A stretch of DNA of 64,000 bases. Origin: Marinirhabdus gelatinilytica (GTDB lineage: Bacteria; Bacteroidota; Bacteroidia; Flavobacteriales; Flavobacteriaceae). The stretch is from assembly GCF_003353425.1 (NCBI RefSeq), contig NZ_QRAO01000005.1, positions 1 through 64,000 on the forward strand, in the 5' to 3' direction. Below are positions 43,613 through 52,259 of the stretch, piece by piece; positions within the stretch are counted from its first letter, which is position 1; each line of letters opens with the position of its first letter. Under the pieces are notes generated by a model. That model was given only the letters and a program-made list of their open reading frames with translations, made no database searches and had not been told where the DNA came from. A program made the translations under genes and the position numbers.

Positions 43613-45307
43613 ATGAAAAATTTTAAATTAATTCTTATTTTCCTATCCATCACGCTCTCCGCCAATGCTCAGGATGTAGCCTGGTTGAATACTATTGGAG
43701 GCACTGGCCACGATACAGCTTCAAAAATCGTAACCGATGCTTCAAACAACGTATACGTACTTGGAGGCTTTAACGAAACGGTAGATTTTGATCCTGGCGC
43801 TGGAGAATTTCACCTTACATCTACCTCATTTAGGGATATATATCTTCAAAAACTGGACGAAGATGGAAATTTTTTATGGGCAGTAGCTTTTGGCTCTTCA
43901 GAATACGAACAGCCTGTAGACCTATTAGTTACTGAAAATGGAACCATATATATTTTAGGGTTTCACAGCGCACCTATAGACCTGGACCCTGGAGCTGGTG
44001 AATTTCTGGTAACCCCTCAGGGAGGAAATGATTTTTACATTATAGCCTTAAACAGTGATGGTAGCTTTAACAACGCGAAAACCTGGGGTGGTGTTGGAGG
44101 AGATTTTGTGTATGGCATTTCAGAAAACACTACTGGAGAACTTGTTATAACGGGGGTCTTTCAGGAAACTGTAGATTTTGATCCAGATGCGCCTACTGTT
44201 AATTTGAATGCTGTAGATGGCAATAGTTATGTGCTCACACTAACTACAGAATTAGCGTTTGTATCTGTATTCGCTTTTGGTGGACCCGATTTTGTAACTG
44301 CCTACGATGTTTTAGTAGACACTAATAGCAATATAATTATTACAGGTACATACGATGGCACGGCAGATTTTGACCCAACCGTTGGAGTTGAGGAACTAAC
44401 AAGTACTGGAGGAACAAACTACTTTATAGCAAAATATACCAGCACACAAGAATTGGTGTGGGTAAAAGGCTTTGGAAATGGAGATTTTAATCAACGACTT
44501 AGAGGATCTACTATAGATTCAGAAAACAATATAGTAATCACTGGCGGTTTTGGTGGCACCATGGATGTAGACCCTAATGCAGGTGTGTTTGAGATTACAT
44601 CGCAGGGAGATTCAGACATTTTAATTGCAAAGTTTACCGAAGCAGGTGAACTTAGTTGGGCAAAAGCACTAGGAAGTGACGATTTCCAACCAGACGAAGG
44701 CTTTTCAATTACTACAAACAGCCAGGACGCTGTGATAGTTTCGGGTAAATTTTTACAAACGGTCGATTTTGACCCAGGAGCTGGCACTTACGAATTAACC
44801 TCTAATGGCGATAAAGAAATATTTATTCTACAACTAGATAGCGAAGGTATATTCATGGAAGCTTATAGCATGGGAGGATCGCTTAGAGATGTTGGTGTTG
44901 CCGTTGCTGTAGATGCCAATGATGCAGTGATCCTTGGCGGAACATTTAGGGACACAGCAGACCTACACCCCGGCGCAGGTGTTTTTAACCGAACCTCTAA
45001 CGGAGATGCAGATGCTTTTTTAATGAAATTGAACAGCTTGATTTTAGGAACTGAAGACAACACGCTTCAAGATTCAGAAATCATTGCGTACCCCAACCCA
45101 ACCAGTGGCGATTTCAACATCGTATCAGAAGGAACTTTGGGTACCATTGAAGTAACAATTGCCAATGCCTTGGGGCAAATAGTGTTTACTTCCAAATTTC
45201 AGCAACAAAAAACGATACAGCTCTCCCTACCCGAAGCTACCGGGGTGTATTTCTGTACCATAACCTCTAAAAACAGAAGCAACACTATAAAGGTGATAAA
45301 AAGGTAA
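43613..45307 (+). CDS. Secreted repeat protein (SBBP-like propeller) with T9SS type A sorting domain
   Basis: A 564-residue exported protein. The signal peptide is MKNFKLILIFLSITLSANA-Q. The body has about seven repeats of 60-70 residues, each centred on a DFDPGAG-type motif (e.g. VDFDPGAGEFHLTS, IDLDPGAGEFLVTP, MDVDPNAGVFEITS, ADLHPGAGVFNRTS) and a strand reading like NIIITGTYDG. This fits an SBBP-type beta-propeller. The Asp-rich motif may bind calcium. The C-terminus (IIAYPNPTSGDFNI ... GVYFCTI ... KVIKR) is a T9SS sorting domain. No enzyme motif is seen, so a surface adhesin or binding scaffold is the best guess. Confidence 0.85.
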   Translation: MKNFKLILIFLSITLSANAQDVAWLNTIGGTGHDTASKIVTDASNNVYVLGGFNETVDFDPGAGEFHLTSTSFRDIYLQKLDEDGNFLWAVAFGSSEYEQPVDLLVTENGTIYILGFHSAPIDLDPGAGEFLVTPQGGNDFYIIALNSDGSFNNAKTWGGVGGDFVYGISENTTGELVITGVFQETVDFDPDAPTVNLNAVDGNSYVLTLTTELAFVSVFAFGGPDFVTAYDVLVDTNSNIIITGTYDGTADFDPTVGVEELTSTGGTNYFIAKYTSTQELVWVKGFGNGDFNQRLRGSTIDSENNIVITGGFGGTMDVDPNAGVFEITSQGDSDILIAKFTEAGELSWAKALGSDDFQPDEGFSITTNSQDAVIVSGKFLQTVDFDPGAGTYELTSNGDKEIFILQLDSEGIFMEAYSMGGSLRDVGVAVAVDANDAVILGGTFRDTADLHPGAGVFNRTSNGDADAFLMKLNSLILGTEDNTLQDSEIIAYPNPTSGDFNIVSEGTLGTIEVTIANALGQIVFTSKFQQQKTIQLSLPEATGVYFCTITSKNRSNTIKVIKR

Positions 45308-45392
45308 GAGGAATTATTGTTGCAAAAGCACAAGCTATAAATTTCGCTTACATACAAAAAATGATAGTACCTTTCAACACAAAACAGACTAC

Positions 45393-45944
45393 TTGACCCA
45401 AGAACAACTCATAAAAGGCTGTAAAAAAAACGACCGCAAGGCACAGGCCGCCCTCTTTAAACAATACAAGGACACCCTGTATTTTGTATCGTTAAAGTAC
45501 AGCCGCAATGCTGCAGAGGCCGAAGACAACCTGCACGACAGCTTTATGGTAATCTTTGACAGTATAAAGAAGTTCAAAAACCTGGGCAGTTTTGAAGGCT
45601 GGATGAAACGCATCACCATGTTCAAGGCTATAGATAGATACAAGAAAAACAAGTACGTACCCGTAGAAACCTTTGACGAAACCTTGCCAGCCCCAAATCT
45701 GGAGAATGAAGTTGCCGCATTGCCATTGGACACCCTCCTACAGTGCATACAGGCACTACCGGACCAGTACAGACTGGTTTTTAACCTTTACCAACTGGAT
45801 GGGTTTTCACACAAGGAAGTGGCAGGTATTTTAAATATTTCTGAAAGCACTTCAAAATCGAATTATCACCGCGCCAAAAAAATATTGCAGCAAAGCATTT
45901 TGGCCCTTACGCAACCTGAAAAAAACAATACTCATGGAGCATAA
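45393..45944 (+). CDS. ECF-type RNA polymerase sigma factor
   Basis: A 183-residue sigma-70 family factor. Region 2 covers ~20-90 (AQAALFKQYKDTLYFVSL, AEDNLHDSFMVIF, GWMKRITMFKAIDRYKK) and region 4 covers ~120-170 (ALPDQYRLVFNLYQLDGFSHKEVA, SESTSKSNYHRAKKIL). No regions 1 or 3, as in ECF factors. The start is TTG 45393 since no ATG precedes region 2. A near-match -7 box (TACCTTTC, 45368-45375) lies just upstream. The last 11 bases overlap the next gene, a one-helix membrane protein that is its likely anti-sigma partner. Confidence 0.9.
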   Translation: MTQEQLIKGCKKNDRKAQAALFKQYKDTLYFVSLKYSRNAAEAEDNLHDSFMVIFDSIKKFKNLGSFEGWMKRITMFKAIDRYKKNKYVPVETFDETLPAPNLENEVAALPLDTLLQCIQALPDQYRLVFNLYQLDGFSHKEVAGILNISESTSKSNYHRAKKILQQSILALTQPEKNNTHGA

Positions 45945-46632
45945 CAAAGACATAGGAAATCTGTTGAAGAACAGATTGGAGAACGCCGAAAAAGCTCCAA
46001 AACAAACATTGTGGGAGCGATTGGACAACAGCCTGGAAAAGCGAGAGAAAAAGCGCAGGCGTGCCGCATGGTTATGGTTTACGGGTACGTTGCTCATCTT
46101 GGCACTGCTTATTTTTGGAGGAGCAACTATGTTCCAAGATTCAGGAAAAGATGCCGAACCCCATGCTGAAACACCCCCAGTAACCAAATCTAAAAATGAA
46201 GAGAATTCTACCGAAACAAGATTGGAAAACACGAATGGATCCTCTTTGGAAAAAGACACCAGCACAGCACAAACCGATAACACCGAAACTCCAACAGCCA
46301 CCAACACAAAGGAAAACCAAAAATTAGATACCGAGAATAGTCCAGAAGACAAAAGCGCAACCACCACTAACAATAGCCAGAAGGTAACCAACACAACTAC
46401 TAAAAAGACCCCCACCGAAGAAGTGACCAAGGACGGTTTTACCATTACCACAAAGCACCAATACTACAATAGCGACCTGGACACCACCACAGTGAGCATG
46501 AGCAAGGCAGAGATTGACAGCCTGGTGGCCGCCAACAAACGCAAGATGGCCATACAAGACTCCATTGCCAGAAAACGCGCCGCAGACTCTATAAAACTCA
46601 ACAAAGCCACACGGGACTCTATCCCAGAATAG
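45934..46632 (+). CDS. Single-pass membrane protein, putative anti-sigma factor
   Basis: A 232-residue protein with a basic cytoplasmic N-terminus (~1-45, KRREKKRR-like before the helix), one membrane helix (~47-67, AWLWFTGTLLILALLIFGG) and a long Thr/Asn/Glu/Lys-rich exported part of low complexity, ending in a Lys/Arg/Ala-rich stretch (IDSLVAANKRKMAIQDSI). The 11-base overlap with the sigma gene and the topology suggest an anti-sigma factor. There is no recognisable ZAS or FecR domain, so this rests on context. Confidence 0.6.
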   Translation: MEHNKDIGNLLKNRLENAEKAPKQTLWERLDNSLEKREKKRRRAAWLWFTGTLLILALLIFGGATMFQDSGKDAEPHAETPPVTKSKNEENSTETRLENTNGSSLEKDTSTAQTDNTETPTATNTKENQKLDTENSPEDKSATTTNNSQKVTNTTTKKTPTEEVTKDGFTITTKHQYYNSDLDTTTVSMSKAEIDSLVAANKRKMAIQDSIARKRAADSIKLNKATRDSIPE

Positions 46633-47037
46633 TCCCGGTTGCTCCTTAGTGTTATTTGTAAGGTTGAAAGATTAAATATCCTTATGTGGTGTATAAACTA
46701 ATTGAGAAAACCAACTGCGCATTTCGGATTCATTTATAGGCAAATCGTCAGTTCGAGTGATTTTTTCTGATTTTTGAAAGAAAAAATTGTATCGAGAACA
46801 GCTTTTCAAATTAAAAATTCCTATTCTCGATATTAATTTTAAGCTTTACAAGCATAAAATTCACACGAATTGACGGAATTTTATCAAAATGCATAACGGA
46901 TTAAGAAAGGAAATTTATTTTCGTTTTTTCATCCGTCTGTTAAAACTGGAGATACTGTTATGTTTCAATACATTTTGTTTGGACAAATGAAAAGATAGCA
47001 TGATTTTTGCCCCCAATTCATACCCCAAATATAATCG
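46633..47037. other. 405-base intergenic region without a gene
   Basis: AT-rich, with no open frame of note on either strand. It contains the 130-base inverted-repeat element at 46746-46875. The last ~160 bases should hold the promoter of the barrel-protein gene, but no clear TAnnTTTG is present. Confidence 0.7.
46746..46875. repeat. 130-bp inverted-repeat element (MITE/REP-like)
   Basis: The outer arms CGTCAGTTCGAGTG (46746-46759) and CACACGAATTGACG (46862-46875) are complementary at 12 of 14 positions. An inner pair TATCGAGAA (46790-46798) and TTCTCGATA (46824-46832) is perfect. No transposase, coding frame or T-tract lies within. From memory, similar CGTCAGTTCGAG/TATCGAGAA units recur between genes in flavobacteria, but only one copy is in this window. 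Confidence 0.6.
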
Positions 47038-47598
47038 ATGAAAAAATTTCTCATACTGGCGCTCCTCTCCTTAACCACAACTCTTTCCCAAGCTCAATTT
47101 ATTAAAGAAAAAGCCATAAAAGCCCAAATAGGCTATGGTTTGAGTGCTCCTTACGACACCAGTGATGTAGTGAACGATGGTTTTTTTGCACAAGCCGAGT
47201 TAATCCTAACAGCGGCTTCGTGGGTAGATTTTAGACCCTATGCAGGCTTTGTTACCACAAGTTCCGACGGGGAAGACCTTAACGACAACCCAACCCCGTT
47301 TAAAGCAGAAACAACCTCTTTTTTGCTAGGTGGAAAAGCACGGGTAAACGCCCCAATCCCCTATGTATCCCCTTACATTGAAATAGGTATAGGAACCTCG
47401 ATTGGAACGTTCACTACCGTAACCGAGTTCGAGGATATTGACAAAAGCGGGATCGTATACCATATCCCTTTTTCCTTTGGGTTGATGCTGGGAAAAAACA
47501 AAAGTGTAGATATAGGATTTTCGTACTATTTCCAACCATCGGTTGAACAATTTGCTGGTGCGTTCGCAGTAGGAATCAGCTTTCCAATGAACGATTGA
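47038..47598 (+). CDS. Outer-membrane beta-barrel protein
   Basis: A 186-residue exported protein with signal peptide MKKFLILALLSLTTTLSQA-Q and about eight amphipathic strands (e.g. AQIGYGLSAPY, VDFRPYAGFVTT, VSPYIEIGIGTSIG, VDIGFSYYF), ending FAVGISF, typical of small outer-membrane barrels. No specific family or ligand is recognised. It stands alone between an intergenic repeat element and rpoD. Confidence 0.8.
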   Translation: MKKFLILALLSLTTTLSQAQFIKEKAIKAQIGYGLSAPYDTSDVVNDGFFAQAELILTAASWVDFRPYAGFVTTSSDGEDLNDNPTPFKAETTSFLLGGKARVNAPIPYVSPYIEIGIGTSIGTFTTVTEFEDIDKSGIVYHIPFSFGLMLGKNKSVDIGFSYYFQPSVEQFAGAFAVGISFPMND

Positions 47599-47702
47599 GG
47601 GTATAGCCTTCAAAAAAAATCACTACTTTGTAACCTTTTTTGCGCTTTTTACGTATAACTCAATACCACACAATGTGGTGCACTCAAATCTTACAAACCT
47701 AA

Positions 47703-48566
47703 ATGAGACAACTCAAGATTACAAAGCAGGTTACCAATAGGGAAACCGCTTCTTTGGACAAGTACCTTCAAGAAATTGGAAAGGTAGACCTCATCACCGC
47801 AGACGAAGAGGTAGAATTGGCACAAAAGATAAAGGCTGGCGACCAACGAGCGTTAGAAAAACTTACCAAGGCCAATTTGCGTTTCGTGGTTTCGGTGGCT
47901 AAACAATACCAAAACCAAGGACTTACCCTCCCAGACCTTATCAACGAAGGAAACCTAGGGCTCATAAAAGCCGCACAGCGTTTTGACGAAACCCGTGGTT
48001 TCAAATTTATATCCTATGCCGTATGGTGGATTAGGCAATCTATCCTACAGGCCTTAGCAGAACAGTCGCGTATTGTTCGTCTTCCGTTGAACAAGATTGG
48101 TAGCATCAACAAGATAAACAAGACCTTTGCATTTTTAGAGCAAGCACACGAGCGCCCGCCCTCTGCCGAGGAAATAGCAAAAGAGCTGGACATGACCATT
48201 AACGACGTGAAGGAGAGTATGAAAAACTCTGGCCGTCACGTATCCATGGACGCCCCTCTTGTTGAAGGTGAAGACAGCAATCTGTACGATGTATTGCGAA
48301 GTGGTGAGTCGCCCAACCCAGACCGTACACTATTGCACGAGTCCCTCCGTACCGAAATTGAACGCGCCCTGGAAACCCTCACGCCCCGTGAAGCAGATGT
48401 GGTACGCCTTTATTTTGGCTTGGGAGATCAGCACCCAATGACCCTCGAGGAGATAGGTGAAACTTTTGATCTTACGCGCGAACGTGTACGCCAAATCAAG
48501 GAAAAGGCAATAAGACGCCTAAAGCACACTTCAAGAAGCAAAATCTTAAAGACATATTTGGGTTAA
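47703..48566 (+). CDS. rpoD: RNA polymerase primary sigma factor RpoD
   Basis: The housekeeping sigma factor in its short Bacteroidota form: 287 residues without region 1.1. Region 1.2/2 ([54 protein letters not shown]) is followed by region 3 ([13 protein letters not shown]) and region 4 ([31 protein letters not shown]). This divergent sigma recognises the TTG/TAnnTTTG promoters noted across the window. A strong terminator follows. Confidence 0.97.
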   Translation: MRQLKITKQVTNRETASLDKYLQEIGKVDLITADEEVELAQKIKAGDQRALEKLTKANLRFVVSVAKQYQNQGLTLPDLINEGNLGLIKAAQRFDETRGFKFISYAVWWIRQSILQALAEQSRIVRLPLNKIGSINKINKTFAFLEQAHERPPSAEEIAKELDMTINDVKESMKNSGRHVSMDAPLVEGEDSNLYDVLRSGESPNPDRTLLHESLRTEIERALETLTPREADVVRLYFGLGDQHPMTLEEIGETFDLTRERVRQIKEKAIRRLKHTSRSKILKTYLG

Positions 48567-48630
48567 ACGCAACCCAGTAACCGCAACTTACAGTATTTAA
48601 ACATACTGTTCGTTTTTTGATTGATGAATG

Positions 48631-48660
48631 ACCTCCGGCTGATTACCGGAGGTTTTTTTT
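48631..48660 (+). terminator. Terminator after rpoD
   Basis: ACCTCCGG pairs with CCGGAGGT around a 7-base loop and runs into eight T, separating rpoD from the BLUF-rpe pair. Confidence 0.9.
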
Positions 48661-48699
48661 AAAAATATTGGTATATGTATTTCAGAAAAAGGTATTCTA

Positions 48700-48728
48700 T
48701 TGTCTCATTTCAAAAATTAGTACCTTTG
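48700..48728 (+). promoter_or_regulatory. Promoter of the BLUF-rpe pair
   Basis: TTG (48700-48702), 18 bases, TACCTTTG (48721-48728): a complete match, 26 bases before the BLUF ATG. rpe has no gap for its own promoter, so both genes are probably read from here. Confidence 0.75.
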
Positions 48729-48754
48729 GCACATACAACCTAATCATTTCATAA

Positions 48755-49159
48755 ATGACTTATACAGTATGCTATGTAAGCAAAGCAACCGAAGGGCTGG
48801 GTGAAACTGAAATTGAGGACGTGTTTGCTACCACACTGAAAAATAATGCCGAAAAAAATATTTATGGAATTCTCTTATATGGTATGGGGAATTTTTTCCA
48901 GGTTTTAGAAGGCAACAAAAAAACTGTTGAATCCTTATATGAACAGGAAATAAAAAATGACACAAGGCATTATGACGTTTTTGAAATTATGAGAAAGACA
49001 ACCCAGGGACCAATTTTTTCTTCCTACAGCTCTGTCTTCACAATTGTAAAAACCAATGAGCAGCTGGAACAGATAAAAACCTACCTAAGACAAAACAAAG
49101 TGAATACCACTTCCGATAAATTAAGCCGACTTCTAAACCCTTTTTTACTAGACTTATGA
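48755..49159 (+). CDS. BLUF domain blue-light sensor (short type)
   Basis: A 134-residue protein made of one BLUF domain, which binds FAD and changes conformation in blue light. Flavin-contacting residues are in place: Tyr7 (TVCYVS), Asn31 and Gln49 (GNFFQVLEG), with the same spacing as Tyr8/Asn32/Gln50 of Slr1694. On the fifth strand, where BLUF proteins carry Trp and Met near the flavin, the sequence reads FSSYSSVF, so these are Tyr and Ser. A C-terminal helix contains TSDKLSRLLNPF. The stop overlaps the rpe start (ATGA). It would act through a partner, since no output domain is present. Confidence 0.9.
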   Translation: MTYTVCYVSKATEGLGETEIEDVFATTLKNNAEKNIYGILLYGMGNFFQVLEGNKKTVESLYEQEIKNDTRHYDVFEIMRKTTQGPIFSSYSSVFTIVKTNEQLEQIKTYLRQNKVNTTSDKLSRLLNPFLLDL

Positions 49160-49815
49160 GTAAAACATTAATTGCGCCCTCTATTCTTGCCGCAGATTTT
49201 GCCAACCTACAACGCGACGTTGAAATGGTGAACAACAGCCAGGCCGATTGGTTCCATATAGATATTATGGATGGCGTATTTGTCCCCAATATATCATTTG
49301 GGATGCCCGTACTGGAGGCCATTACCCGTCATGCGAAAAAAACGATTGATGTTCATTTAATGATCGTGGACCCAGATCGCTATATCAAGGCCTTTGCCGC
49401 TTTGGGAGCTAACATATTAACGGTGCATTACGAAGCCTGCACCCATTTACACCGAACGCTACAGGCCATAAAAGCTGAAGGTATGCAAGCGGGCGTAGCA
49501 TTAAATCCGCACACCAACGTAATGGTACTGGAAGATACCATCCAAGATATAGATTTGGTATGCGTAATGAGCGTGAACCCAGGATTTGGTGGCCAGAGTT
49601 TTATTGAGAATACCTACAATAAAGTACGAACTCTTAAAAAAATGATTCAGGAAAAAGGTGCCACGACCAAAATTGAAATAGATGGTGGCGTAACCAATAA
49701 AAATGCTAAGCAATTGCAGGAAGCCGGCGCAGATGTTTTGGTGGCCGGAAGCTATGTATTCAAAGCAGAGAATCCACCCCAGACCATCGCTGGCCTGCAG
49801 GATTTGCTACGATAG
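49156..49815 (+). CDS. rpe: Ribulose-phosphate 3-epimerase
   Basis: Interconverts ribulose 5-phosphate and xylulose 5-phosphate in the pentose phosphate pathway. The 219-residue TIM barrel has SILAADFANL, the metal/catalytic histidines in WFHIDIMDGVFVPN and DVHLMI, and VNPGFGGQSF and the phosphate-binding DGGV and AGSYVF loops. Length is normal. It starts inside the stop of the BLUF gene and lies downstream of rpoD, a neighbour pairing common in this phylum from general knowledge. Confidence 0.96.
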   Translation: MSKTLIAPSILAADFANLQRDVEMVNNSQADWFHIDIMDGVFVPNISFGMPVLEAITRHAKKTIDVHLMIVDPDRYIKAFAALGANILTVHYEACTHLHRTLQAIKAEGMQAGVALNPHTNVMVLEDTIQDIDLVCVMSVNPGFGGQSFIENTYNKVRTLKKMIQEKGATTKIEIDGGVTNKNAKQLQEAGADVLVAGSYVFKAENPPQTIAGLQDLLR

Positions 49816-49860
49816 TGTTCTACAAAATAAGGTCTTGATTTATAATCCAAGACGCATGTT

Positions 49861-49893
49861 AATTGGCTAACACGCTTCAGCCAATTATATTTG
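49861..49893 (+). promoter_or_regulatory. Promoter with internal palindrome before the membrane AraC regulator
   Basis: TTG (49863-49865), 20 bases, TATATTTG (49886-49893). The arms AATTGGCT (49861-49868) and AGCCAATT (49879-49886) are perfect inverted repeats that span the spacer, placed like an operator, perhaps for autoregulation. The ATG is only three bases after the -7 box. Confidence 0.6.
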
Positions 49894-49896
49894 TGT

Positions 49897-50988
49897 ATGC
49901 AAGTTTCCCCCTCTTTCGATACTTGGACCGCAGGTTTCTTGATTGCAGTGGCCATGGGGCTGTTCCTGTTTACTGTTCTTTTAAGCAACCGAAACAAAAA
50001 AACGGTACCCATCGCTTTCTTTGTCCTGGGGTTTTCGCTCATCCTATTACAATATGTGCTCTACTGGACGCAGTATCAATTTATGTATCCGTATCTGGTT
50101 TTTTTTCCTCCCGTTTGCTATTTTGCCACAGGGCCGCTGCTGTATTGGTACTTCCTAAATTTATACAATAAACCCATACCTAGATACTTTGAACTACATT
50201 TTGTACCCGCTGTACTCTGTTTCATTCCCTATGTCTTCAATTTGTTGAAAAACAATGGTTTCGGGATCGATTATGTTCCGCTGGCCAGTTTACCACAATA
50301 CTATCAATTAACCATTGTACACTTGGTCGTGTATGCGTTGTTACTAGTTGTACTGAAAAAGAAAAATGCTTCCAACACTTCTGAATATAGCACCATTCGC
50401 AACCGTTGGGCTTTGGTACTCATTGTGTTGTATGTGCTTTTTATTACAGCATATCTTTCGTATTACATATTGGTCAATTTTTCATTTTTTAATGCCGAAT
50501 GGGACTACGCCATCTCTATTATGATGACGCTTAGCATTTACACTATAGGCTATTTTACCTTTAAACAACCCAAGGTGTTTGATGGGGAGTTTTATGCTGA
50601 AATCTTCCTCCCTAATGTTTCAAATTTTGAAAGTTTCGAAAACCAGATATTGGAGGAGCTCTACAAAAAGATCACCAGCCACATGGCGCAGGAAAAACCC
50701 TATCTGGACAATGAGCTGCGCTTGGCAAACCTGGCAGACCAACTTGGGTTTACCACACACTTACTCTCCAAGGTAATCAATAAAAAATCTGGTGGAAACT
50801 TTAACCAGTTCGTAAATCAATACAGACTGGAAGCCGCGGAAGATATGCTGAAAAAAGACCCTAGCATCCCTATAAAGATGGTGTATTTTGATGTGGGTTT
50901 TAACAGTAAGGCAGCATTTTATTCGGCATTCAAGGAAAAGCACCATTGTACACCACTACAATATCGGCAAGGCCTGGAACTGTCGTGA
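49897..50988 (+). CDS. AraC-family regulator with N-terminal membrane domain
   Basis: A 363-residue protein with about seven membrane helices (~15-225) followed by a cytoplasmic AraC/XylS DNA-binding domain (~255-360). The two helix-turn-helix units read LRLANLADQLGFTTHLLSKVIN and PIKMVYFDVGFNSKAAFYSAFKEKHHCTP-like, with the family-typical FN-KA--FYSAFK signature. This layout places a membrane sensor on a transcription factor. The ligand is unknown. The gene has its own palindromic promoter and probable own transcript. Confidence 0.88.
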   Translation: MQVSPSFDTWTAGFLIAVAMGLFLFTVLLSNRNKKTVPIAFFVLGFSLILLQYVLYWTQYQFMYPYLVFFPPVCYFATGPLLYWYFLNLYNKPIPRYFELHFVPAVLCFIPYVFNLLKNNGFGIDYVPLASLPQYYQLTIVHLVVYALLLVVLKKKNASNTSEYSTIRNRWALVLIVLYVLFITAYLSYYILVNFSFFNAEWDYAISIMMTLSIYTIGYFTFKQPKVFDGEFYAEIFLPNVSNFESFENQILEELYKKITSHMAQEKPYLDNELRLANLADQLGFTTHLLSKVINKKSGGNFNQFVNQYRLEAAEDMLKKDPSIPIKMVYFDVGFNSKAAFYSAFKEKHHCTPLQYRQGLELS

Positions 50989-51079
50989 TTTATAAATTGG
51001 AGCGTGCAGAATTATAATTCTGAACCCTTTTCAGAAAATAGTATTGCACCTTAGCATCATACTAATCCTAAAAATTGAT

Positions 51080-52201
51080 ATGATGAAACTTTTACAACAC
51101 CTTACACTTTTTTCTACCTTGCTCTTTTCAGCATACCTAACGGCACAGGATCTAAAAATATACGTGAGCGATGCAGAGAACTTTGCTCCCAACACGGGAA
51201 AGATTATACAATACGATATAGATGGTAGCAACCCGCAAGTTTTTGTTGATGAAGAAATGAGCTGGCCACAGGATATCGTCTTTATAGCAGACCAAAATGT
51301 GGTGCTCATCTCGAACCTGAATTCAAATCGCATTACAAGACACAACGCCTCCACGGGAGCATACATTGACGATTTTGCCACAGTCGCTGGTGGGCCTACC
51401 CGTATGCAGATACGTCCCGATGGGTTTTTGTACGTATTGCAATGGAGCGCAACGGACAATAATGTGCTTCGTTATAACCTGGACGGAACTTTTGAGGACG
51501 AATACACTAACACGGGCGTCCCAAGAAGTATAGGGATGGCGTGGGACGATGCGGACAACCTATATGTTTCCTCTTTTTCACAGGCGAATGTAACGCAGTT
51601 TGATTCCAATGGGGACGAAGTGGGAGAATTTATAGACAACGCCGAATTATCTGGCCCCACCAATCTCTATATAGATGGTGATGGGAACTTCCTCGTTTTT
51701 GACTGGAACGATGGGAATATTGAACGCTACAACGGTACTGGAGGCCACATAGACACGTTTATTGACGGTCTTGGGCAGGTGGAAGGTGTAGACTTTTTGC
51801 CCAATGGCAATAGTCTTATTGGCAACGGCAGCACTGCCGAAGTAAAGCAATATAATACAGCCGGCACCTTTATTGAAAACACCGTAGAGACAGGTGCCGG
51901 TGGGCTGGAACAACCCAATGCCGTAGTAATTTTTGACCGCAGCACGCTATCGGTTCCAGAAAATGGTATCGCTTCCCAGGTATTCGTAACACCTTCAGTG
52001 AGTTCGAAATTTTCAATACATAAAAACAGTTTGTCGAATTTCAGTTCCGTAAAAGTGTACAACACGCTGGGACTGGTTGTAAAGGAATTTTCAGTATACG
52101 AAACACACTGGGACGCCTCACACCTTTCCGAAGGTATTTACTTTGTGGTGGGAATGCAGGACGGGCGAAAATCGACACAAAAAATCATCGTGAAAAAATA
52201 A
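51080..52201 (+). CDS. Secreted NHL/SMP-30-like propeller with T9SS type A tail
   Basis: A 373-residue exported protein. ATG 51080 (or 51083) starts a signal peptide MMKLLQHLTLFSTLLFSAYLTA-Q. The body holds repeated strands of the NHL/SMP-30 type (IIQYDIDGSN, VLRYNLDGTFEDEY, NVTQFDSNGDEVGEF, NIERYNGTGGHID), consistent with a six-bladed propeller binding sugar or another small ligand. The last ~70 residues resemble a T9SS type A sorting domain (FSIHKNSLSNFSSVKVYNTLG, GIYFVVG, ending IIVKK), although the YPNP motif is changed to IHKN. Function unknown. Confidence 0.8.
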   Translation: MMKLLQHLTLFSTLLFSAYLTAQDLKIYVSDAENFAPNTGKIIQYDIDGSNPQVFVDEEMSWPQDIVFIADQNVVLISNLNSNRITRHNASTGAYIDDFATVAGGPTRMQIRPDGFLYVLQWSATDNNVLRYNLDGTFEDEYTNTGVPRSIGMAWDDADNLYVSSFSQANVTQFDSNGDEVGEFIDNAELSGPTNLYIDGDGNFLVFDWNDGNIERYNGTGGHIDTFIDGLGQVEGVDFLPNGNSLIGNGSTAEVKQYNTAGTFIENTVETGAGGLEQPNAVVIFDRSTLSVPENGIASQVFVTPSVSSKFSIHKNSLSNFSSVKVYNTLGLVVKEFSVYETHWDASHLSEGIYFVVGMQDGRKSTQKIIVKK

Positions 52202-52222
52202 CCCTTCAGCACACAAAAAGTA

Positions 52223-52259
52223 ACAAAAGCCTGTTTCCTTTTTGGGGATGGGCTTTTGT
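52223..52259 (+). terminator. Terminator after the propeller gene, overlapping the ypdA promoter
   Basis: ACAAAAGCC (52223-52231) pairs perfectly with GGCTTTTGT (52251-52259) across a 19-base loop that can fold further. The T run is short. The right arm abuts the TATCTTTG box of the next gene. Confidence 0.55.

Noticed and set aside
43760-45000. Repeated DNA in the T9SS repeat protein considered as a CRISPR or satellite
   Set aside because: The repeats are protein-level (DFDPGAG) with diverged codons in one open frame.
46934-47037. Promoter or riboswitch before the barrel-protein gene
   Set aside because: No full promoter match and no conserved aptamer-like pattern could be recognised.
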